A stretch of 7,764 nt of DNA, taken from positions 1 through 7,764 of the forward strand of contig DAOVBK010000060.1 of NCBI GenBank assembly GCA_030670605.1, written 5' to 3'. Under the pieces are notes generated by a model that worked only from the letters and a program-made list of their open reading frames with translations, was not told where the DNA came from and made no database searches. Position numbers and translations under genes: made by a program. Source of the DNA: Candidatus Stahliibacteriota bacterium. GTDB lineage: Bacteria; Hydrothermota; Tepidihabitantia; SM23-42. Below are positions 1 through 4,617 of the stretch, piece after piece (the stretch's first letter is position 1; every line of letters begins with the position of its first letter).

Positions 1-5
1 GTCAA

Positions 6-33
6 TTGACAGTGCTAAGAATACTGCTATACT
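6..33 (+). promoter_or_regulatory. Sigma-70-type promoter of the lipoprotein gene
   Basis: A perfect -35 box TTGACA (6-11) is followed after 16 bases by TATACT (28-33). The start site is predicted near 40, giving a leader of about 36 nt that carries the ribosome binding site at 63-70. The -35 box overlaps the perfect 10-bp palindrome GTCAATTGAC (1-10), which could be an operator. The same 16-bp spacer recurs in three other promoters of this window, which supports the call. Confidence 0.65.
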
Positions 34-75
34 CCATAAGAACATGATGATGTTTACTAACCGAGGAGGTAGATT

Positions 76-480
76 ATGAAGCTCATAGCATGCTTTTTAT
101 TAGTGCCGCTGTGCCTGGCTCTTCTTGTGTCCTGTGGACAACCACAAGAGAAGGAAGAGGTGAGTGTAACAAGCGATCTTACGTCACGAGCAACAGAATT
201 TGTCACATTGCTTGCTCAGGAAGATTACGCAAATGCAGTGAAGGATTTTGACAGCACCATGAAAGGAGCGATGCCGCCGGAAAAGCTTGAAGAGGCATGG
301 ACTTCTCTCATTGGACAGATTGGTGTGTTCAAAAAACAGGTCAGCTCTCGAGAGGCAAAAGAAATGGGCTTTGATGTTGTGTTTGTGACCTGTGAGTTTG
401 AAAAGACTCAGCTTGATGTTAAGGTTGTTTTTAACCCAGCAAAGGAGATTTCAGGGCTGTGGTTTGTTCCGGTTGAATAA
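76..480 (+). CDS. Small DUF3887-like lipoprotein
   Basis: This 134-residue protein has a lipoprotein signal peptide: a charged MK start, a hydrophobic stretch and a lipobox LVSC with the acylated cysteine at residue 20. Export and membrane anchoring are therefore well supported. The rest (about 35-130) matches my recollection of the DUF3887 fold: 'ATEFVTLLAQEDYANAV..FD..MK..MPPEKL...W..L..Q.G.FKKQ' and then 'DVVFVTCEFEK..LDVKVVF...K.ISGLWFVP'. In other proteins such domains often sit beside peptidases or hydrolases, and their own function is not established. Here the domain stands alone. The start is fixed by a strong GAGGAGGT site (63-70) five bases upstream. It appears monocistronic: a 746-bp non-coding region follows and no clear intrinsic terminator is seen. 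Its role cannot be inferred from the neighbours. Confidence 0.85.
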   Translation: MKLIACFLLVPLCLALLVSCGQPQEKEEVSVTSDLTSRATEFVTLLAQEDYANAVKDFDSTMKGAMPPEKLEEAWTSLIGQIGVFKKQVSSREAKEMGFDVVFVTCEFEKTQLDVKVVFNPAKEISGLWFVPVE

Positions 481-567
481 CCCACACCTACCCGACGACG
501 ACATAAACCTCACACATTATTTTAATCTTTGACCATCTACAATATGCCATTAGCTATCCAACAAATT

Positions 568-591
568 CCCTCTCCCTGTCGAGGGAGAGGG
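568..591. repeat. GC-rich hairpin (CCCTCTCCCT/AGGGAGAGGG)
   Basis: Perfect 10-bp inverted arms (568-577 and 582-591) surround the loop GTCG. It is followed by CAAGGGTGAGGGTG, and the word CAAGGGTGAG recurs at 2613-2622. There is no T-tract on the plus side, so it is better explained as a dispersed REP-like palindrome than as the terminator of the lipoprotein gene. Confidence 0.7.
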
Positions 592-611
592 CAAGGGTGA
601 GGGTGCTCGTG

Positions 612-642
612 TACGAGTACGACCTACGAGTCACGAATACGA
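612..642. repeat. Near-tandem TACGA words
   Basis: The word (T/C)ACGA occurs five times, starting at 612, 618, 625, 632 and 638. The spacing of 6-7 bp gives a short degenerate tandem repeat next to the 568-591 hairpin. Function unknown. Confidence 0.5.
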
Positions 643-651
643 ATTTTACTC

Positions 652-685
652 TTCGAGTGAGCGAACCTGTCTCGAGGAATCGAGA
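652..685. repeat. TTCGAGTGAGC element, copy 1
   Basis: It begins TTCGAGTGAGC (652-662, repeated exactly at 823-833) and ends AATCGAGA (678-685, also at 844-851). The interior contains a perfect hairpin TCTCGA/TCGAGA with a GGAA tetraloop (670-685). The two copies form an imperfect direct repeat within the same intergenic region. Confidence 0.6.
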
Positions 686-693
686 GAGCGCAT

Positions 694-733
694 CGACTCC
701 GTTCTCGTAGGAACGTGAGTTCCTGCGGAAGAA
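694..733. repeat. 40-bp palindromic block (inverted partner at 2644-2683)
   Basis: These 40 bases match the reverse complement of 2644-2683 at 38 positions by eye. The block contains overlapping hairpins: CGTTC/GAACG, AGGAAC/GTTCCT (709-714 and 719-724, loop GTGA) and TTCC/GGAA. The flanks outside the palindromic core are also inverted, so this is a true inversion of the whole block and not an artefact of a palindrome. Confidence 0.85.
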
Positions 734-775
734 GCTCCTTAAAAGTGTTTCCTCCACAGATCGCCGACACATGGG

Positions 776-810
776 GTCATTGCGAGGGACAAAGTCCCGC
801 GGCAATCTGA
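776..810. repeat. GTCATTGCGAGG-type palindromic repeat
   Basis: ATTGC and GGGA on the left pair with TCCC and GCAAT on the right around the centre CAAAG. The wording GTCATTGCGAGG … CGCGGCAATCTGA resembles a dispersed palindromic repeat I recall from many unrelated bacterial genomes, where the CATTGCGAGG and GGCAATCT ends are conserved. Only one copy is visible here. Confidence 0.6.
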
Positions 811-822
811 TACAATTTACTG

Positions 823-851
823 TTCGAGTGAGCACCTTGTGCGAATCGAGA
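823..851. repeat. TTCGAGTGAGC element, copy 2
   Basis: This is the second, shorter copy of the 652-685 element. It shares the exact 11-base start and the terminal AATCGAGA. It contains GCAC/GTGC (832-835, 839-842) and TCGA/TCGA pairings, so it can also form a hairpin. Confidence 0.6.
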
Positions 852-990
852 ACTTCCTTAATGCCCTTTGTCTTAGAATTCCGCGTCCTCTGTGATTTTT
901 CTGCGTTCTGCGCGTATCTTACAAATGTCAAATGCCTGTCCGCGCATTCAATCCTAGAATGTTGGCACGAAGAATGCGGGGCATGTCGGC

Positions 991-1048
991 GACATCGAAC
1001 ACAGTGAGATGCCCTCGTGAACTATAGCAATATTTCATCGGGGTTGAG
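991..1048 (+). repeat. 58-bp direct repeat, copy 1
   Basis: It matches 2734-2791 at 54 of 58 positions, in the same orientation and likewise upstream of a gene for a secreted protein with a sorting domain. It contains the stem TGAACTAT/ATATTTCA, which has one mismatch here and is perfect in copy 2. An adjacent imperfect palindrome ATGTCG-G-CGACAT (983-995) overlaps its left edge. The word AATGCCTGTC just upstream of copy 2 lies 50 bp further away here (931-940), which suggests an insertion or deletion between modules. Confidence 0.85.
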
Positions 1049-1118
1049 ATTTGACCCCAAATCCCGAGTCTCCATTTCTCCATCTGCAGAAAATGGTGTG
1101 CAAAACCTGTGGTAAAAA

Positions 1119-1144
1119 CCAAAAGTACACTGATTGACTTTTGG
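1119..1144. promoter_or_regulatory. 8-bp dyad overlapping a -35-like box
   Basis: CCAAAAGT (1119-1126) and ACTTTTGG (1137-1144) are perfect inverted arms around a 10-base centre. The right arm overlaps the -35-like TTGACT (1134-1139), so this could be an operator for the downstream gene. With a 10-base loop and no T-run after it, it is a poor terminator candidate. Confidence 0.45.
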
Positions 1145-1191
1145 CTAAATCTGCGTTATCTTTATGAAATTATTAAGTATATTTATATAAT
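1134..1191 (+). promoter_or_regulatory. Candidate promoter region of the 1227 gene
   Basis: Two alternatives are visible. TTGACT (1134-1139) is followed after 17 bases by TATCTT (1157-1162), a moderate match. A perfect TATAAT lies at 1186-1191 in a very AT-rich stretch, but no good -35 box stands 16-18 bases before it. The second would give a leader of about 29 nt including the ribosome binding site at 1213-1220. The sequence does not decide between them. Confidence 0.4.
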
Positions 1192-1226
1192 TTTCTGAAA
1201 AGCACCGCAAGTAGGGGAGGAAGATT

Positions 1227-2342
1227 ATGAAGTTAATGAAAGTATGTATATTAATGGCTATAACGACTGGTCTCGCGTTTGCACCTGGCAGTCATGATGT
1301 GAGGCAGACTGTTGTATGGCCTGCTGGTTACAATATAGATGGTGTGCATTGGGAGTATTGGGACCTTTACAACAGTACCGATATTAATGACTATCTTGGT
1401 GAAAATTCGGTGGGCTCTAACACGTTATATAATCCTACTTTGAATGAAGCGAGATGGTATGTTGATGTGGCGAATTTTCCTTCAGGAGACAATTGGCTGG
1501 ATGGTGACACGAATATTTGTCTTGGTTCTATAGATTCTGCGTATCAAGCCAATCCTGCAGGCTACGGCAGCAACATAAATCATAATGGTTGGTATTGGAT
1601 CTTTTCTGACACGCTTTATGGAATTGACGAGCCTCAAACCTGGGAGCCCAAGGATACACTGAGAAAGATGCCTGAGCCATATATCGATTACTTAACGCAT
1701 GTCGATTCAGTCATAATCTTGATTCCGAATCCTGCTGAGACGCGGCGTGTAGACCAGACTGAGTATGATGTGCTGGGATACTGGTTGATTCTCGATACCA
1801 CTAAGACTGGTACGCCCGATGCCTATGCTGATTCAGGGGTGATTCTCGGTTTTGCTCCAGTCCAGGGTGGGTCAGATGACACTACTCATTTCAAATACAA
1901 GCTACGTGATTATTATACAGGTTCACTTTCTTTTATGATTTTATATCACGCATACTACATTGTTGCACGACCAAGTTTTAATGTCGGCCCCAGAGAATGC
2001 CCTGGTTACAGAACTTATTATACGTCTGGAAATTTTACATTGGAGTGGCTAGATATTGCCGAATATAACGACCCCACACCTACATTCTCATTTGCCCTTT
2101 TTGTGCCCAGCATCGTGGGGTCACGTACCACAATCAACTATTCCTTAGCGAAGATAACACGAGTGGCAGTATCTATATATAATTCATCAGGGCAGTTGAT
2201 GAGGACCTTAGTTGATGGTACAAAGCCTGCTGGCACTTATACTGTAGAATTCAACAGAGAGGCGTTGCCGAACGGCGTTTATTTTGTAGAATTAAAAGCA
2301 GGAAATTACAGCGAAACTATGAAGCTAATATTAGTACAATAA
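1227..2342 (+). CDS. Secreted protein with C-terminal sorting/FlgD-Ig-like domain
   Basis: This 371-residue protein starts at an ATG six bases after AGGGGAGG (1213-1220). Residues 1-19 form a Sec-type signal peptide (MKLMK, then a hydrophobic stretch to LAFA). The body, about 20-290, is rich in W, Y, D, N and T, with many likely beta-strands and only two cysteines. I do not recognise its family. Residues 292-371 form the clear C-terminal domain: FVPSIVGSRTTINYSL, SIYNSSGQLMRTL, GTYTVEF, LPNGVYFVEL and a final basic/hydrophobic strand. In FCB bacteria such tails are Ig-like domains and often type IX secretion sorting signals. Whether this organism has a type IX system cannot be seen here. The protein is likely on the cell surface or released. 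No hydrolase motif was noticed. Confidence 0.85.
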   Translation: MKLMKVCILMAITTGLAFAPGSHDVRQTVVWPAGYNIDGVHWEYWDLYNSTDINDYLGENSVGSNTLYNPTLNEARWYVDVANFPSGDNWLDGDTNICLGSIDSAYQANPAGYGSNINHNGWYWIFSDTLYGIDEPQTWEPKDTLRKMPEPYIDYLTHVDSVIILIPNPAETRRVDQTEYDVLGYWLILDTTKTGTPDAYADSGVILGFAPVQGGSDDTTHFKYKLRDYYTGSLSFMILYHAYYIVARPSFNVGPRECPGYRTYYTSGNFTLEWLDIAEYNDPTPTFSFALFVPSIVGSRTTINYSLAKITRVAVSIYNSSGQLMRTLVDGTKPAGTYTVEFNREALPNGVYFVELKAGNYSETMKLILVQ

Positions 2343-2452
2343 TTAATGCATGTGTGGTCAAATCTCGAAACTCAACAAATTGAGATATGAGAACAGTTCA
2401 GCGGCGAACAAGTTACGTCGTATGCAGAGATGGAGAGGCCGACACAGGAATT

Positions 2453-2468
2453 ATTGTCAAATGACAAT
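2453..2468. promoter_or_regulatory. Operator-like dyad ATTGTCA-AA-TGACAAT
   Basis: This is a perfect 7-bp inverted repeat with a 2-base centre, a typical size for a homodimeric regulator site. Its half-site TGTCAA resembles the palindrome at 1-10. No promoter boxes are obvious immediately beside it, so it may equally be another small palindromic repeat. Confidence 0.35.
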
Positions 2469-2502
2469 GTAGGGTCACTTACTAAACCCCAGCATGTCTG
2501 CT

Positions 2503-2529
2503 CTGTCAACAATGCTGCCCTCACGAAAT
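2503..2529 (+). repeat. Degenerate fragment of the 58-bp repeat region
   Basis: CTGTCAAC (2503-2510) and TGCCCTC-ac-GAAAT (2516-2529) repeat the words CTGTCAAC (2726-2733) and TGCCCTC-gt-GAAAT (2753-2766). The segment between them is 14 bases shorter. This suggests a decayed third copy in the same orientation, though the matched words are short. Confidence 0.35.
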
Positions 2530-2564
2530 CATTATCCCGCCTCTAAGGCGAGGTCCGTGGATGC

Positions 2565-2609
2565 TCGTAGAGTCAACGAGACTCTGCGGAGATTCTCGGT
2601 CTACGACCG
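2565..2609. repeat. Pair of adjacent hairpins
   Basis: The first stem is 2565-2574 with 2580-2589 (core AGAGTC/GACTCT, two G-T pairs, loop AACGA). The second is CGGTC (2597-2601) with GACCG (2605-2609), loop TAC. They stand just left of the shared modules and look like further REP-type palindromes. Confidence 0.55.
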
Positions 2610-2643
2610 GAACAAGGGTGAGCGTGGTTCCGCTTTGCGAGAA

Positions 2644-2683
2644 TTCTTCCGCAGGAACTCTCGTTCCTACGCGAACGGAGTCG
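2644..2683. repeat. 40-bp palindromic block, inverted copy
   Basis: This is the reverse-complement partner of 694-733 (38 of 40 matches by eye). The inner hairpin is AGGAAC (2653-2658)/GTTCCT (2663-2668) with loop TCTC. The loop differs from the other copy (GTGA) while the stem is conserved, as expected if the stem is what is maintained. Confidence 0.85.
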
Positions 2684-2701
2684 CATTGAGAAATCAATGC
2701 G
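2682..2701. repeat. CGCATTGA hairpin with GAAA tetraloop
   Basis: CGCATTGA (2682-2689) pairs perfectly with TCAATGCG (2694-2701) around the GNRA tetraloop GAAA (2690-2693). It directly joins the inverted 40-bp block. The following GCGGAAC (2699-2705) can pair instead with GTTCCGC (2627-2633), enclosing the whole block. Confidence 0.6.
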
Positions 2702-2733
2702 GAACAATCTCAAAATGTTGAATGCCTGTCAAC

Positions 2734-2791
2734 GATATCGAACATAGTGAGATGCCCTCGTGAAATATAACAATATTTCATCGGGGTTGAG
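2734..2791 (+). repeat. 58-bp direct repeat, copy 2
   Basis: It matches 991-1048 at 54 of 58 positions. The inner stem TGAAATAT (2761-2768)/ATATTTCA (2773-2780) with loop AACA is perfect here. It can be extended outward by CCC/GGG pairs (2755-2757 with 2784-2786) through wobble and mismatch positions. It ends 121 bp before the start of the propeller gene. Confidence 0.85.
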
Positions 2792-2885
2792 TTGAGCTGT
2801 TATGTAGCGAAACCCCGTCTCCAAATGTTTGGTGTTAATAAACCAAGCGGGGATTTGACCCCAAGGCTCTTGACCTCAACTCAAC
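2786..2885. repeat. 100-bp element bounded by 11-bp inverted repeats
   Basis: GTTGAGTTGAG (2786-2796) and CTCAACTCAAC (2875-2885) are perfect inverted arms. Nested inside are CCCCG (2813-2817)/CGGGG (2848-2852), TTGGT (2829-2833)/ACCAA (2842-2846), and GGGG (2849-2852)/CCCC (2859-2862), the last competing with the first. No target-site duplication is seen, so a classical MITE is not supported. The right arm lies inside the spacer of the promoter at 2870-2897. Confidence 0.65.
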
Positions 2886-2897
2886 AGACGTTATAAT
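2870..2897 (+). promoter_or_regulatory. Near-consensus promoter of the propeller gene
   Basis: TTGACC (2870-2875), a 16-base spacer and a perfect TATAAT (2892-2897). Transcription should start near 2904, only about 9 nt before the ATG at 2913. The right arm of an 11-bp inverted repeat fills most of the spacer, so folding of the DNA or a protein bound to that arm would affect this promoter. Confidence 0.65.
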
Positions 2898-2912
2898 TTC
2901 GTGGGAAGCGGA

Positions 2913-4454
2913 ATGAATTACTTGCGTAATAGATTATTCACTATCATTGTATGTATCACTTCAACGTTATGTTGCGCATCATTAGCACATGCGCAAGCAC
3001 CTGATACACTCTGGACAAGAACCTACGGCGGGCCAGACCATGACGAAGGCTTTTCGGTTCAACAAACCGCTGATGGTGGATATGTCATCACAGGATACAC
3101 GTGCTCATATGGTGCAGGTGGCTATGATGTCTATCTTATAAAAACAGATTCATTGGGTGACACCCTTTGGGTACGAACGTATGGCGGAGATAGATGGGAG
3201 GAAAGTTATTCAGTGCAGCAAACAATTGATGGCGGATATATCATTGCTGGGTACACAGAATCATTTGGTACAGGCGTGGATGAGGATGTCTATCTTATAA
3301 AAACAGATTCATCAGGCGATATCCTGTGGACAAAGACATATGGTGGGCCAGGGAATGATGAGGCACGGTCAGTACAGCAGACTGCTGATAGCGGGTATGT
3401 TGTTGTCGGAAATAGAGATATGAGTGATGATCACTTTGATATTTGGTTGCTACGAACCGATAAAAATGGCGATACACTGTGGACAAAGACTTACGGAACT
3501 ACAGGTTACAATCAGGTGGCGTATTCTGCCCAATGCACCATTGATGGAGGATATATTATTACAGGATACACAGAGGTGTTTGAGTCAGGTAGTTTTTATC
3601 TCTATGTTTGGCTGTTAAAGACTGATGATAATGGTGATACACTTTGGACAAAAATTTACAGAAAGCCCTACCTGAGAATAGGTCGTGCCGTTCAACAGAC
3701 AGCAGATAGAGGCTATGTCATTCTGGCAGATGTTGGGTTTCATTTTTGTTTGATAAAAACAGATTCATTAGGTGATACACTCTGGACAAAACGATATAGT
3801 GAAGGTATAGATAGCTATGGTAGTTCTGTGCAACAGACTGCGGATGGTGGTTACATCATTGCGGGGATAATAAACTTGCCTTATGTTATTTACGAAGCAT
3901 ATCTCATAAAGACAGATGCACACGGGGAAACACTTTGGACCAAGACATATGGTGATGTAGACTGGGGTTGGGACTTTGGTTGGTCCGTGCAACAAACCAG
4001 AGACGGAGGCTACATTGTTGTTGGCAGCACGATGTCTTATGGTGTCGGTGGAAGTGATGTTTGGCTACTGAAGATAGCACCCGACACATTAGGAATCGAA
4101 GAACGCAAACATTCGCGGATAGTGTCCGCCTCCTTGTTGATCAATCCGAATCCATTCCGCGAAAAAACTCATGTAAGATACGAGATGCCACAAGGAGTAG
4201 ACAGTAGGCAGGAGTCAGCTCCGTCCCCATGGGACGAGAGTCCTCGTCCTGCAGACGGGATAGGCAGTATACAGATATATGACATCACCGGTAGATTGGT
4301 CCGTCAATGGGACTATCCGACTATGCGACTCTCAGACCATATCATCTGGGACGGTACTGATACGAATGGTTGGGCTTTGCCTTCCGGTGTTTACTTTGTG
4401 AGATTCGAAGCCGATGATTACAAGACCACCCAGAAATTACTGTTTGTGAAATAG
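2913..4454 (+). CDS. Secreted seven-bladed beta-propeller protein with sorting domain
   Basis: The protein has 513 residues from ATG 2913. Residues 1-27 are a Sec signal peptide ending AHA before Q28. Residues 31-391 are seven units of 46-55 residues: (D/E)TLWTKTYG near the start, SVQQTxDGGYIIxG in the middle and DVYLIKTDxxG at the end. They begin near 31, 83, 136, 187, 242, 288 and 339. Seven such units predict a closed seven-bladed propeller, usually a binding scaffold. Residues 395-513 are the FlgD-Ig/type IX-like tail (LLINPNPF, IYDITGRLVR, LPSGVYFVRF). This tail is split by a loop of about 25 residues (427-451) whose DNA is palindromic. An in-frame GTG at 2901 would add four residues but lies before the predicted transcription start. 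GGGAAG (2903-2908) is a modest ribosome binding site. A strong terminator follows. The ligand is unknown. Confidence 0.88.
   Translation: MNYLRNRLFTIIVCITSTLCCASLAHAQAPDTLWTRTYGGPDHDEGFSVQQTADGGYVITGYTCSYGAGGYDVYLIKTDSLGDTLWVRTYGGDRWEESYSVQQTIDGGYIIAGYTESFGTGVDEDVYLIKTDSSGDILWTKTYGGPGNDEARSVQQTADSGYVVVGNRDMSDDHFDIWLLRTDKNGDTLWTKTYGTTGYNQVAYSAQCTIDGGYIITGYTEVFESGSFYLYVWLLKTDDNGDTLWTKIYRKPYLRIGRAVQQTADRGYVILADVGFHFCLIKTDSLGDTLWTKRYSEGIDSYGSSVQQTADGGYIIAGIINLPYVIYEAYLIKTDAHGETLWTKTYGDVDWGWDFGWSVQQTRDGGYIVVGSTMSYGVGGSDVWLLKIAPDTLGIEERKHSRIVSASLLINPNPFREKTHVRYEMPQGVDSRQESAPSPWDESPRPADGIGSIQIYDITGRLVRQWDYPTMRLSDHIIWDGTDTNGWALPSGVYFVRFEADDYKTTQKLLFVK
4211..4249. repeat. Chain of hairpins inside the sorting domain coding region
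   Basis: Consecutive palindromes are GGAG (4211-4214)/CTCC (4219-4222), CGTCCC (4222-4227)/GGGACG (4231-4236), and GGACGAG (4232-4238)/CTCGTCC (4243-4249). The last two are mutually exclusive. They encode part of the extra loop at residues 427-451 of the propeller protein, which has an unusual S/P/R/D/E composition compared with the surrounding domain. Confidence 0.6.
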
Positions 4455-4476
4455 ACGTCCATCATGAAATGACGTT

Positions 4477-4516
4477 GGGGGGAGCAGAGATTGAACTCTG
4501 CTCCCCCTTCTCTTTT
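4477..4516 (+). terminator. Strong intrinsic terminator after the propeller gene
   Basis: GGGGGAGCAGAG (4478-4489) pairs perfectly over 12 bp with CTCTGCTCCCCC (4496-4507) around loop ATTGAA, followed by TTCTCTTTT (4508-4516). It starts 23 bases after the stop codon. The complementary direction lacks a T-run, so it should act only on plus-strand transcripts. Confidence 0.9.
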
Positions 4517-4584
4517 GTACCAAACTTGAGCAACAACCGGACAATGCCGTATGAGATATTGAGTTATTCCCGAATACAACAATA

Positions 4585-4612
4585 CCAGCATTCCAATATT
4601 CCGGAATGCTGG
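4585..4612 (-). terminator. ATTCC/GGAAT hairpin at the 3' end of the ArsR-like gene
   Basis: CCAGCATTCC (4585-4594) and GGAATGCTGG (4603-4612) are perfect 10-bp arms with an 8-base centre AATATTCC. It lies five bases beyond the stop codon of the minus-strand gene. Reading that strand, it is followed by the U-rich TATTGTTGTATT, so it may terminate that transcript. It uses the same ATTCC/CTGG words as the dyad at 4959-4984, so it may instead be a related repeat or binding site. Confidence 0.5.
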
Positions 4613-4617
4613 AATGA

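Larger units (their letters stand above)
481..1226. other. Non-coding repeat mosaic upstream of the first secreted gene
   Basis: No convincing gene is present; the open frames here have no ribosome binding sites and run through repeats. In order it holds a GC-rich hairpin (568-591), near-tandem TACGA words (612-642), two copies of a TTCGAGTGAGC element (652-685, 823-851), a 40-bp block found inverted at 2644-2683 (694-733), and a CATTGCGAGG-type palindrome (776-810). Further right come degenerate TCTGCG/CTCTGTG words (888-912), a 58-bp repeat shared with 2734-2791 (991-1048), an 8-bp hairpin (1119-1144) and promoter-like boxes. The density of small palindromes suggests an accumulation site for REP-like elements. 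Confidence 0.75.
2343..2912. other. Non-coding repeat mosaic upstream of the propeller gene
   Basis: No convincing gene. It holds a 16-bp dyad (2453-2468), a degenerate fragment of the 58-bp repeat (2503-2529), a series of hairpins (2565-2589, 2597-2609, 2682-2701) and the word CAAGGGTGAG (2613-2622). It also holds the inverted 40-bp block (2644-2683), the 58-bp repeat copy 2 (2734-2791), an 89-bp segment between 11-bp inverted arms (2786-2885) and a near-consensus promoter (2870-2897). Modules shared with 481-1226 occur in the same order, except that the 40-bp block is inverted. No T-tailed terminator for the preceding gene was found. Confidence 0.75.

Noticed and set aside
568..591. Terminator of the lipoprotein gene
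   Set aside because: The hairpin is perfect but is followed by CAAGGGTGAG with no T-tract, and it lies 88 bases after the stop. A dispersed repeat is the simpler reading.
554..931. Minus-strand open frame of 125 codons in the first intergenic region
   Set aside because: No ribosome binding site, low-complexity R/S/T composition, and it runs through several palindromic repeats. Its peptide FFRRNSRSYENGV reappears in the frame at 2494-2721 only because the 40-bp block is inverted there, so the likeness is of repeat DNA and not of a protein.
481..1226. CRISPR array or tRNA/structured RNA gene in the repeat-rich region
   Set aside because: The repeats are of different kinds with no regular repeat-spacer period, and no tRNA cloverleaf or CCA-end arrangement could be found. 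A structured RNA cannot be excluded but is not shown.
2494..2721. Plus-strand open frame of 75 codons before the propeller gene
   Set aside because: It consists of hairpins and the shared repeat block, lacks a ribosome binding site, and has no protein-like features.
2786..2885. Classical MITE or insertion sequence
   Set aside because: The inverted ends are perfect, but no flanking target duplication and no transposase are visible. It is kept only as an unclassified palindromic element.
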